Source of the DNA: Candidatus Methanoperedens sp. BLZ2
GTDB taxonomy: Archaea > Halobacteriota > Methanosarcinia > Methanosarcinales > Methanoperedenaceae
Direction of reading: 5' to 3'
Assembly: GCF_002487355.1 (NCBI RefSeq)
Contig: NZ_NTMG01000041.1
Location: forward strand, 1-64,000
DNA: 64,000 nucleotides
Shown here: positions 51,895 to 59,087 of the stretch, in pieces
How the letters are laid out: the number at the start of each line of letters is the position of its first letter
Position numbering within the stretch: the first letter of the stretch is position 1
Position numbers and translations under genes: made by a program
The notes under the pieces: generated by a model
What the model was told of the DNA's origin: nothing
Database searches by the model: none
Seen by the model: only the letters and a program-made list of their open reading frames with translations

Positions 51895-51950
51895 TATCGC
51901 CTTCAGTCACTACCACGCTTTGAAAAGCGTGGCATCAACGGGAGGATGCA
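51895..51950 (-). mobile_element. Third probable TnpB-element right-end remnant
   Basis: CCACGCTTT (51913-51921) and AAAGCGTGG (51924-51932) form a perfect 9-bp hairpin. In minus sense the order GATG-CCACGC-hairpin-GCGTGGTAGTGAC resembles the end at 45171 (GTGGTAGTTCAC). Same orientation as the other two remnants; no gene remains. Confidence 0.35.
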
Positions 51951-52017
51951 TTAAATGAGATTAGAAGAGGGCAATTCCGAAACAAATATATTGTGAAGGG
52001 GCTTGGTTATATTCCAT

Positions 52018-52602
52018 ATGAATGACAAATATAGATTAGACATCTTACAATTTTATTATGAGTTATATAAAGAAAACCCTACAGATTACGGAGATTATGA
52101 TCATTTTATTGATATATTTAATATGAATGAGAACGAGCTTGTAGGCCATGTGAGGTATCTGTATGAGAAGGAATTGTTACATTGTTGGTGTACAAAGGCT
52201 ATTCATGAATATGGTAAGCCAATACAGTGTAAGATTACTGCTCATGGAATCGATGCAATCGAACACCCAGAACTATTTGCCCGTGAAGTACCACTTCTAA
52301 ATTTAATCATTAATAGCAATATAAATAACTCACAGATATTCCAATCTCAGAATATTAGAATTGAAGATAGTTTTAATCGAATATATCGGGCAATTGAAGA
52401 ATCTAAGTTGGACGAGAACAGCAAAAAAGAAGTATCTGATGTTGTTAAAGAGTTAGAATCAGAGGGAAAAAAGAAAAAACCAGATATAGAAAAAATGAAA
52501 TCTTTGCTTGACAAGGCGCGAAAAATATGGTCTCCTATTTACGATTTGTTAAAGCCCCTTATACAAGAATATATTAAAAGATATCTGGGATTGGATTCAT
52601 AA
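52018..52602 (+). CDS. Uncharacterised protein with HTH-like N-terminus and helical tail
   Basis: 194 aa from ATG 52018 (open frame from 52003). The first 80 residues (ILQFYYELYKENPTDYGDYDHF, GHVRYLYEKELLHCW, CKITAHGIDAIEHPELF) look like a winged helix with an ITxxGxxxIE strand, common in archaeal and phage regulators. An Asn/Ile linker and a lysine/glutamate-rich coiled coil follow. The tail IWSPIYDLLKPLIQEYIKRYLG is amphipathic. Resembles effector-linked proteins of defence islands but no family is certain. Confidence 0.6.
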   Translation: MNDKYRLDILQFYYELYKENPTDYGDYDHFIDIFNMNENELVGHVRYLYEKELLHCWCTKAIHEYGKPIQCKITAHGIDAIEHPELFAREVPLLNLIINSNINNSQIFQSQNIRIEDSFNRIYRAIEESKLDENSKKEVSDVVKELESEGKKKKPDIEKMKSLLDKARKIWSPIYDLLKPLIQEYIKRYLGLDS

Positions 52603-52748
52603 CGGATGCATGATACACGTCTATCGTTGCAGTCATCGGTATACTCCGTACAATCTAAGGGCCTGTATCTAACGTTTTCAGGATTATTTCCTAACTATCG
52701 AATTGAAGTATTCCATCAATTTCCTTAAAATCACTTCCGACTTCGATA

Positions 52749-53246
52749 TCACTTCATCTCAAACTTCTCGAACCTCTCCTTCTTCGCCCTGCAAACAGGA
52801 CATAGATCCGGCGCCTCTTCCCTCGCGCATAGATATCCGCATACCTGGCACCTGTAAACCTCAACCATTTCTCCACCTCCTGCTCCTTTCTGTTCTCTAA
52901 TGCTCGGATAGCCTTTCACATAATATTCCTGGGGCCGCCGCTCCGGGATCGGGTCATGCGACTTTCTCCCTGATATCCATTCGTCATTCACATACAATGT
53001 GCACAGGCAGCATCCATACTCTGCAACATCGGGGTCCCTGTAGTTGCACGGGCAGATGATATCCATATCATCGGCAAGCACTCCGCTTGCGATACGGCAG
53101 GGGCACGACCCATAGCCATATCGGTGCTCATTATCCCACAGGCCCTGGAGAATATCATCAAGTTCATCCTTATAAGGATTGAACTTGTAACCCTCCTCAT
53201 CTGCAATTTTTTTCATTCCTGCAAACATCTCTTCAACTGTTATCAT
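52749..53246 (-). CDS. Ferredoxin:disulfide (thioredoxin) reductase beta subunit fused to rubredoxin
   Basis: 165 aa. Catalytic Cys pattern CPC (48-50), CPC (65-67) and CLC (80-82) binds a [4Fe-4S] cluster next to the redox disulfide; the C-terminal 40 residues are rubredoxin-like (CQVC at 133-136, CPVC at 149-152). The methanogen version of this fusion passes electrons from ferredoxin to protein disulfides. It overlaps the glutaredoxin-like gene by four bases and ends the PFOR operon. Confidence 0.92.
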   Translation of the reverse strand: MITVEEMFAGMKKIADEEGYKFNPYKDELDDILQGLWDNEHRYGYGSCPCRIASGVLADDMDIICPCNYRDPDVAEYGCCLCTLYVNDEWISGRKSHDPIPERRPQEYYVKGYPSIREQKGAGGGEMVEVYRCQVCGYLCAREEAPDLCPVCRAKKERFEKFEMK

Positions 53247-53500
53247 AAGCCCAGCGCCTCTCTTATTTTATCCTCACGGAAACCTATAATCACCTCATCA
53301 CCGATTATTATGGTTGGGAATCTCACATCCGGACTTATTTTCATCATTTCCGAAATTATATTCTCCCTTTCCTTTCCACTTAATTTATCCACATCCACAT
53401 AATCATATTCGATACCGTTCTTCTTCAAGAACCGTTTTGTTGCGCGACAATGAACGCATGTGCTAAGCGTATAGAGTTTTGGTTTAATATTTTTCTTCAT
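53243..53500 (-). CDS. Glutaredoxin/NrdH-like thiol protein
   Basis: 85 aa thioredoxin fold. Active site CVHC (15-18), cis-Pro region VRFPTIIIGDEVIIGF. It most likely is the disulfide substrate reduced by the FTR-rubredoxin encoded next, and would reduce target enzymes. It overlaps porB by four bases. Confidence 0.9.
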   Translation of the reverse strand: MKKNIKPKLYTLSTCVHCRATKRFLKKNGIEYDYVDVDKLSGKERENIISEMMKISPDVRFPTIIIGDEVIIGFREDKIREALGL

Positions 53501-54459
53501 GGTCCGTGCATCTCCCTGTGTTCTTCCGTAACTGCATGATGTTCCTCAGGCGGCGCGATTTCACAAATATCCGGCGATCCTTTTTCCTTATAATGCAGGT
53601 TCCATTTTTTGCAAACCCACATCTGGAGAGCATTTATATCTTCATCGCTCATGTGCCTGAAACGTCCCTGCATCATCAGGTAATCCTTTACTGACTTCAT
53701 TTTTCCTGGTTTATATGTGATCCTTTTCTCGCCGTTTTCCACTTCATACAGCGTCCACATCCCGCTTTCCACAGCCCTTTTTGTGACCTCAACGGTTCTT
53801 GCCGGGTCCATTTTCCAGCCCGGTATGCAGGGAGTGAACATATGAAGGAAGCGGAAACCCCTGATATTTTTTGCCTTCTCCACTTTTCTTATGAAATCAA
53901 GGGGCTGGCCGATGGAAAGCGTAGCATAATACGGGATTTCATGCGCTACAACGATATCACCGAGATTTTTCTTGAACCTCCTGTTTCCCTGGATATGCTT
54001 TCCTACAGGCGTAGTCGTGGTCCATGCGCCAAAAGGCGTCCCACCGCTTCGCTGTATCCCTGTATTCATATATGCCTCATTATCAAGGCAGATATAAAGA
54101 ACATCATCATTACGTTCCGCAGCACCCGACATGCTCTGCAAACCGATATCATAAGTCCCGCCATCTCCTGCAAAGCCGACCACAGTTACTTTTTTCCCTT
54201 TCTTTTCAAAAGCCGCCTGCATTCCGGTCAGGCAGGCTCCGGTATTTTCAAAAGCTGTATGGAAAAACGGCACTTTCCATGCTCCATACGGGAATGTTGT
54301 GCCAAACACCACACCGCAGCTTGCAGGGACATATACGGCAGTATCTTTTCCGAGAACGCGTATCGCATTCCTTATCGACATGGCAACACCGCATCCCGGG
54401 CATGCGGTATGTCCTGCCGTAAAAAGATTCTCATCCGGCAGTTCCTTTATTGTGATCAT
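53497..54459 (-). CDS. porB: Pyruvate:ferredoxin oxidoreductase beta subunit
   Basis: 320 aa. HTACPGCGVAMSIR (cluster Cys), the thiamine diphosphate motif GFAGDGGTYDIGLQSMSGAAERNDDVLYICLDNEAYMN and GTPFGAWTTTTPVGK. Catalyses pyruvate + CoA <-> acetyl-CoA + CO2 with reduced ferredoxin. Overlaps porA by four bases. Confidence 0.95.
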   Translation of the reverse strand: MITIKELPDENLFTAGHTACPGCGVAMSIRNAIRVLGKDTAVYVPASCGVVFGTTFPYGAWKVPFFHTAFENTGACLTGMQAAFEKKGKKVTVVGFAGDGGTYDIGLQSMSGAAERNDDVLYICLDNEAYMNTGIQRSGGTPFGAWTTTTPVGKHIQGNRRFKKNLGDIVVAHEIPYYATLSIGQPLDFIRKVEKAKNIRGFRFLHMFTPCIPGWKMDPARTVEVTKRAVESGMWTLYEVENGEKRITYKPGKMKSVKDYLMMQGRFRHMSDEDINALQMWVCKKWNLHYKEKGSPDICEIAPPEEHHAVTEEHREMHGP

Positions 54460-55628
54460 ACGGTTTCACCCCGCGTATCATGCCAATTTATCTCATTAAC
54501 TTTTTCACCCTTTGCTGCCTTTCGTGTCAACTCGAACATCTTCATTATCTGCTCCTTTGTCACATCGCGGCCTCCTAATCCTGCAAGATGATTGATAACA
54601 GGTATTGTCATCCCAAAAAGGGCTGAGCGCACCTCATTATATACCTGCCCTCCCCCGTGATAGGATATCGAGCGGTCAAAAACACCAAGGGCGCTTAATT
54701 TTGATACCGCTTTTTTTAATTCCCGCGAAGGAAATGGCCTGAAAAATCGAAGCTTTATTAAACCCACCTTTTCTCCTTTTTGCCTCAATTCATCCACAAC
54801 CTCACGGGATGTACTTGTGACGGTTCCCATAGTGATCAAAGCAATTTCGGCATCATCCATCCGATATGTATCAATCAGGCCCCCATAATCCCTTCCGAAT
54901 TTTTTTGCAAATTTGCTGTTTATTTCCTGGATTACTTCTTTTGAGGATTCAACTGCTCCCGCAGTTTGTCTTCGCATTTCCATAATATATTCAGGAGGCA
55001 TGAAAGTCCCGATCATCGCAGGTCTTGCAGTGTCAAGGATGATATCGGGCTCATAAGGTGGCAGGAATGAATCGATTTCCTCCTGCTGCGGGACATCAAC
55101 CGGCTCAACAGTATGCGTAAGTACAAAACCATCAAGACAGGGCATCACAGGAAGGAGAACCCGCTTATCTTCAGCTATCCTGAAAGACTGGATCACCATA
55201 TCCAGAGCTTCCTGGTTATCTTCTACATAAAGCTGCAACCATCCGGAATCCCGCGCGCCCATGGAATCATTGTATTCGCACCAGATCCCTGGCGGCCCAC
55301 CAAGTGTACGGCTGGCATCTGGCATCACAATTGGAAGCCGAAGAGGTGCTGTAGCATAGAGCATCTCATGCATGAATGCAAGTCCCTGGGAAGAAGTTGC
55401 AGTAAATACCCGTGCACCCGCAGCAGATGCTGCTGCTGCTGCGCTCATTACGCTGTGCTCTGACTCCATTGTAAGGAACTTTGCATCAAGCTCGCCATCA
55501 TTGACAAAATCTGCGATATGCTCTATTATCAGCGTCTGCGGAGTTATCGGGTAAGCCGGTACTACCTCCACGCGGCAAAGTTTTGCACCGATCGCAACAG
55601 CATGGTCGCCTGTAATTACTTTCTTCAT
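54456..55628 (-). CDS. porA: Pyruvate:ferredoxin oxidoreductase alpha subunit
   Basis: 390 aa. N-terminus [26 protein letters not shown], then [32 protein letters not shown] and [23 protein letters not shown], as in archaeal PorA. It provides the pyrimidine-binding part of the thiamine site and the CoA domain. Overlaps the gamma-delta gene by four bases. Confidence 0.95.
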   Translation of the reverse strand: MKKVITGDHAVAIGAKLCRVEVVPAYPITPQTLIIEHIADFVNDGELDAKFLTMESEHSVMSAAAAASAAGARVFTATSSQGLAFMHEMLYATAPLRLPIVMPDASRTLGGPPGIWCEYNDSMGARDSGWLQLYVEDNQEALDMVIQSFRIAEDKRVLLPVMPCLDGFVLTHTVEPVDVPQQEEIDSFLPPYEPDIILDTARPAMIGTFMPPEYIMEMRRQTAGAVESSKEVIQEINSKFAKKFGRDYGGLIDTYRMDDAEIALITMGTVTSTSREVVDELRQKGEKVGLIKLRFFRPFPSRELKKAVSKLSALGVFDRSISYHGGGQVYNEVRSALFGMTIPVINHLAGLGGRDVTKEQIMKMFELTRKAAKGEKVNEINWHDTRGETV

Positions 55629-56524
55629 ACGCGAGCCCTCACCATTTTTATCGCATCAACAGGGCATTCGTTGGCGCATACGCCGCATCCTTTGCAATAA
55701 TCGTAATTGGTCATGAGGTCTCCCCTGTTGGATATCCTGTGGATCGTGCCTTCAGGACAGTAAAACCAGCATAAAAGGCACATAACGCATTTTTCCCTGT
55801 CCCTCAACGGACGATATGTAGCCCAGCCCGATACTTTATTCTCGATAAAACTTCCAGGACCGATAAGACCTGCATCAGTTTTACCTTCAATAAGAGATCC
55901 GCCCACTGGCATTTCCTGATATGTGGGCAGCCATTGTTTTCTTGCTTCAAGCTTTTTTATGCCCCTGCTTTTCCCAATAATTGTCTTTTCATACGCAGTC
56001 CGTGCAGCAAGCGCATTTCTTTCACCTGTTTTTTCTCCGAGCTTTTCACCGAATTTTCTCTTGATCGATTCTTCTAAGGATTCTATCTTTACAACCCCTG
56101 TTGCTTTTGCAAATGCCCCCAGGATTGCGGTATTGGTGATCGGGGCTTTCAGGATTTCAAGCGCTATGGATATTGCATTGACAGTCGCTGTGTTGATGAT
56201 CTTACCCAGATCTATGTCTTCCGGTCTTTCCTTTGAGTTAATAACCGCAATACCTTCCGGTTTCAAACCTGATACAACATCAATTGTGTCAAGCAGCGAA
56301 TCATCAAGCACGACCACGCAGTCGGGATTGTATACCTGTGTTTTACTGAATATTTTTTTTGAATCGATACGCGTGAAGGCAAGAACCGGCGCTCCCCGTC
56401 TTTCAGCCCCGAAAAAAGGAAATGCTACTGCATAATTTCCTTCATTGACAGCAGCCTCTGCAAGGGTCTGGGCAGCCATGACCGCCCCCTGTCCGCCACG
56501 ACCATGAAATCTCACTTCGTACAT
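55625..56524 (-). CDS. Pyruvate:ferredoxin oxidoreductase gamma-delta fusion
   Basis: 299 aa. Residues 1-180 are the gamma subunit ([41 protein letters not shown]); residues 200-299 are the delta ferredoxin with two [4Fe-4S] motifs [13 protein letters not shown] and [14 protein letters not shown]. In most archaea porC and porD are separate; here they are one protein. The clusters carry electrons to ferredoxin. Confidence 0.94.
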   Translation of the reverse strand: MYEVRFHGRGGQGAVMAAQTLAEAAVNEGNYAVAFPFFGAERRGAPVLAFTRIDSKKIFSKTQVYNPDCVVVLDDSLLDTIDVVSGLKPEGIAVINSKERPEDIDLGKIINTATVNAISIALEILKAPITNTAILGAFAKATGVVKIESLEESIKRKFGEKLGEKTGERNALAARTAYEKTIIGKSRGIKKLEARKQWLPTYQEMPVGGSLIEGKTDAGLIGPGSFIENKVSGWATYRPLRDREKCVMCLLCWFYCPEGTIHRISNRGDLMTNYDYCKGCGVCANECPVDAIKMVRARV

Positions 56525-56530
56525 GACTTT

Positions 56531-56752
56531 TTATTCACAGGAGCCGGGTAAAAGTATATTCCCGCAATCACTGCATACAAATCTCGGGAGACCTTTTTTC
56601 AGTATCCTGACAGGCGCCGGATATCCTCCCTCCCATATCGGAAGGTCAATCCTGTGTGCATGTCCCATACAGAGCCCTTTTCCGCACATGATGCATATGG
56701 CAACGGATTCTTCAACAGTCTCATTTCGTGCGCATTCAAAACATCTCAACAT
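56531..56752 (-). CDS. DUF2180-family zinc-finger-like protein 1
   Basis: 73 aa from ATG 56752. Cysteine pairs CFEC, CIMCGKGLC, CSDC in the DUF2180 pattern, with conserved GHAHRIDLPIWEGGYPAPV. Probably binds zinc or iron. It is paralogous to the next gene upstream and lies between McrC and the PFOR genes in the same run. Function unknown. Confidence 0.82.
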   Translation of the reverse strand: MLRCFECARNETVEESVAICIMCGKGLCMGHAHRIDLPIWEGGYPAPVRILKKGLPRFVCSDCGNILLPGSCE

Positions 56753-56757
56753 AGCGA

Positions 56758-56970
56758 TCACCAATTCTCCTTAAGGGCTTCATGACAGGGCGGACACATT
56801 ATTCGTTTCATTTTCTCAATATCCTTTTCAAGCCTTACAGGATAGTCACCTTTCCAGACAGGCGTTTCTTCATATATCGCATGTTCCATGCAAACGCCCA
56901 TACCGCACACTATACAGGCCGCCACTGCGTCCGTATTTTTCCCCATTTTAGCACAAACATAACATTTCAT
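56758..56970 (-). CDS. DUF2180-family zinc-finger-like protein 2
   Basis: 70 aa: MKCYVCAKMGKNTDAVAACI, CGMGVCMEHAIYEETPVWKG, CPPCHEALKENW. Same Cys/His pattern as the previous gene, so a tandem duplication. Six bases after mcrC. Confidence 0.82.
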   Translation of the reverse strand: MKCYVCAKMGKNTDAVAACIVCGMGVCMEHAIYEETPVWKGDYPVRLEKDIEKMKRIMCPPCHEALKENW

Positions 56971-56976
56971 ACTAAT

Positions 56977-57660
56977 TCACTCTTCCTCACTTGCCATCAG
57001 TCCTTCTTTTATCAATAGATCGCTTCTTACTGCATGGGTTGATTCTATTTTCTGGCCAAGTATCTGCCGGATCTCTTTTGCCAGTTCATTTAGCTTTATT
57101 CGTGAACAGGTCTCTCCTCTCGTTATTCCACTGACGATCGCAGCCACGGTTCCTTCTGTTTCCGGATTTTTGGGTTTTACAAGTTTTGTTTTAATTCCTG
57201 CTTTTGCAAAATCCTCAAAATCAATAGGATATTCACAGGCTACTACTGCAGGGATATTTATATATTTCAATATCTTTTTTGTTTTTGAGATTATATGGGA
57301 ATTCACATTTCCCATATTGAGCAATACAATTTTGTGCCTTGCTATCTGTTCTATCTCTTTAGCTGTCAGACCGAAATTTGCTCCATAGCCTCTTGAAACA
57401 TTAGAAGATCCGGTTTCATCCATTGGAACACCCGCGCCAGCCTCAAGCACAAGAACACTAACCTGTATACTTTCCCGCCTGAGACCCTGCGTTATTTCAC
57501 ATACCGGTTTTGTGATATGCCTGCGGCCTGGGGACATGGCAATAGCTACCACATCAGGTCTTGCTGCCTCAGAGAGGGTGCCTCTCTGGGCAAGACCGCC
57601 ACCCCGGCCAAGGCCCATTGTCTCCCTGCAATCTACTAATTGTGTTTCTCTTCCGAACAT
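56977..57660 (-). CDS. mcrC: McrC-family protein (methyl-coenzyme M reductase operon protein C)
   Basis: 227 aa. GRETQLVDCRETMGLGRGGG, LAQRGTLSEAARPDVVAIAM, SPGRRHITKPVCEITQGLR and VLVLEAGAGVP are near-invariant McrC blocks. McrC is part of the machinery activating nickel enzyme MCR and is confined to archaea with MCR, which marks the lineage. Here it is not with mcrBDGA but between ferritin-like and PFOR genes, so it could be a paralog serving the same activation complex. Confidence 0.92.
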   Translation of the reverse strand: MFGRETQLVDCRETMGLGRGGGLAQRGTLSEAARPDVVAIAMSPGRRHITKPVCEITQGLRRESIQVSVLVLEAGAGVPMDETGSSNVSRGYGANFGLTAKEIEQIARHKIVLLNMGNVNSHIISKTKKILKYINIPAVVACEYPIDFEDFAKAGIKTKLVKPKNPETEGTVAAIVSGITRGETCSRIKLNELAKEIRQILGQKIESTHAVRSDLLIKEGLMASEEE

Positions 57661-57662
57661 GA

Positions 57663-58082
57663 TTATTTTTTTACCTTAAGTAAGGTTTGCCATGTATCTG
57701 CATGGTCTTCTTCATCTGAGAGTATCTCTTCAAGCATAAGTCTTGTTGTGGGGTCATCTTCCTCTATGGCAAGTTTGATATGTTCCTTATATTGCTCTAT
57801 AGCATGATTCTCCTTTGCCAGGTCATCCTGTACCATTTTCTTTAAGTCTCCGCCTTCAGCTATTGGCTCGGGTTTCTTTGTTGGTGTTCCCCCAAGATAT
57901 ACAATCCTCTCACCGAGCTTTTCAGCATGGTCCATCTCACTTTTTGCAATTGATTTGAATATTTCAAGAATGGCAGGACTTTCCATTCCCTCTCCCTCAT
58001 AATGATGCTTCATATACTGTATGATAGCGCTCAATTCTTCTTCTCTGTCCTTATTCAATGCATCTATTATTTTCTGGCTCAT
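57663..58082 (-). CDS. Bacterioferritin/DPS-like four-helix protein
   Basis: 139 aa. Ferritin-like ligands E-x2-H in the two helix pairs: ELSAIIQYMKHHYEGEG, SEMDHAEKLGERI, ENHAIEQYKEHIKLA, LSDEEDHADTWQTLL. Stores iron or reduces peroxide. Overlapping neighbours: its stop lies two bases before mcrC start. Part of the oxygen-protection set. Confidence 0.9.
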   Translation of the reverse strand: MSQKIIDALNKDREEELSAIIQYMKHHYEGEGMESPAILEIFKSIAKSEMDHAEKLGERIVYLGGTPTKKPEPIAEGGDLKKMVQDDLAKENHAIEQYKEHIKLAIEEDDPTTRLMLEEILSDEEDHADTWQTLLKVKK

Positions 58083-58152
58083 ATTTTCCTCCCGTTTGAT
58101 CTTATATCATTGATAAATCAATGAATATTAATATATTTCAATCTTATCTTAT

Positions 58153-58560
58153 TTACTGCCTTTTTCTTCCAGGCATACAGCCATGACCGCTGCCGTATCC
58201 TTCTCTTCCCTCTGTTCCCTCTATAAGTTTCAGGGCTCTCCTGCACGCTGCTACGCCGGGTGCGCCCGAAGTAATGAAAATTACATTCATTGTCTCCATT
58301 ATTTCTTCTTTTGTGGCACCGTGGTTGAGTGCGCTTCTCATCTGTGATTCGCAGCAGGGCTCGCATCTCTGGGCTGCCATGACAGCAAGGGACATCAATA
58401 CTTTGACCTTTGCAGAAAGGGCGCCATCCTCCTGGATCTGGTCATCGCATTTCTTATAATGTTCAAACATATCGGGATTCATTTCACCCATCATATTCAT
58501 TATTTCAGGAGTAAATCCCATTTTACCTTCTATGCTGTCTATTACTTTCTTAGGTTCCAT
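58153..58560 (-). CDS. AhpD-like carboxymuconolactone decarboxylase family protein
   Basis: 135 aa. The active-site motif CEPCCESQMRSALNHGATKEEI contains the CxxC and the following Glu/His of AhpD-like peroxidase helpers. A helical N-terminus and GVAACRRALKLIEG follow. Probable thiol-dependent peroxidase activity. It lies 70 bases before the bacterioferritin-like gene. Confidence 0.87.
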   Translation of the reverse strand: MEPKKVIDSIEGKMGFTPEIMNMMGEMNPDMFEHYKKCDDQIQEDGALSAKVKVLMSLAVMAAQRCEPCCESQMRSALNHGATKEEIMETMNVIFITSGAPGVAACRRALKLIEGTEGREGYGSGHGCMPGRKRQ

Positions 58561-58596
58561 ATTTTTCTCCCATGGTATCTTTGTTTAAGAGTTTAT

Positions 58597-59046
58597 TTAA
58601 TCCTTTGCCTGCAATTTTGAAAGGATTTTTTTTATTCCTTCCTTATGTCTTGTTTCATCTTTCATTGATTTTTCAAAAAATTTGAACGCTTCATCATTTC
58701 CTTCACCGAATGCCACTTCTGATGCATCTGATTTATCTTTCTCCGCCTGTATTTCTCCTGCAAGCATATTCAGAAGATTTGTTCTTGTATCTTTGACCAT
58801 TCCCAGGAGAGCTGCAAATTGGGCGGCATGAGATGCCTCATCCATTGCAATATTAAAAAGATAAGCTGCAATCTCTTTTTCCCCTTCCTCCTCTGCTCTT
58901 TTTGACATGGCAAGATATAATGCTATATCATTTGATTCCGAATCAAACGTTTTCTCCATTATTTCCATTGTTTGCATTTTTTCTACTGCAGATTTTACAC
59001 TAAGTTTTGATTCTTTTATGTAATCGATCACAACTTCCTCCTCCAT
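58597..59046 (-). CDS. Rubrerythrin-like ferritin protein
   Basis: 149 aa from ATG 59046 (GGAGGA upstream). Diiron helices with FDSESNDIALYLAMSKRAEEEGE, AMDEASHAAQFAALLG, MLAGEIQAEKDKSD and MKDETRHKEGIKKI. No rubredoxin domain is present, so electrons must come from a separate protein. Probable peroxide reductase. An open frame to 59118 overlaps the next gene's end and is not used. Confidence 0.87.
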   Translation of the reverse strand: MEEEVVIDYIKESKLSVKSAVEKMQTMEIMEKTFDSESNDIALYLAMSKRAEEEGEKEIAAYLFNIAMDEASHAAQFAALLGMVKDTRTNLLNMLAGEIQAEKDKSDASEVAFGEGNDEAFKFFEKSMKDETRHKEGIKKILSKLQAKD

Positions 59047-59087
59047 CCTCTTAATTTGTCTTTCAAGTATAATAAAAGATTGGATTG

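Noticed and set aside
53842-54591. 249-codon open frame on the plus strand
   Set aside because: Lies wholly antisense to porB/porA, whose frames have clear family motifs; composition is Cys/His/Arg-rich as expected of a shadow frame.
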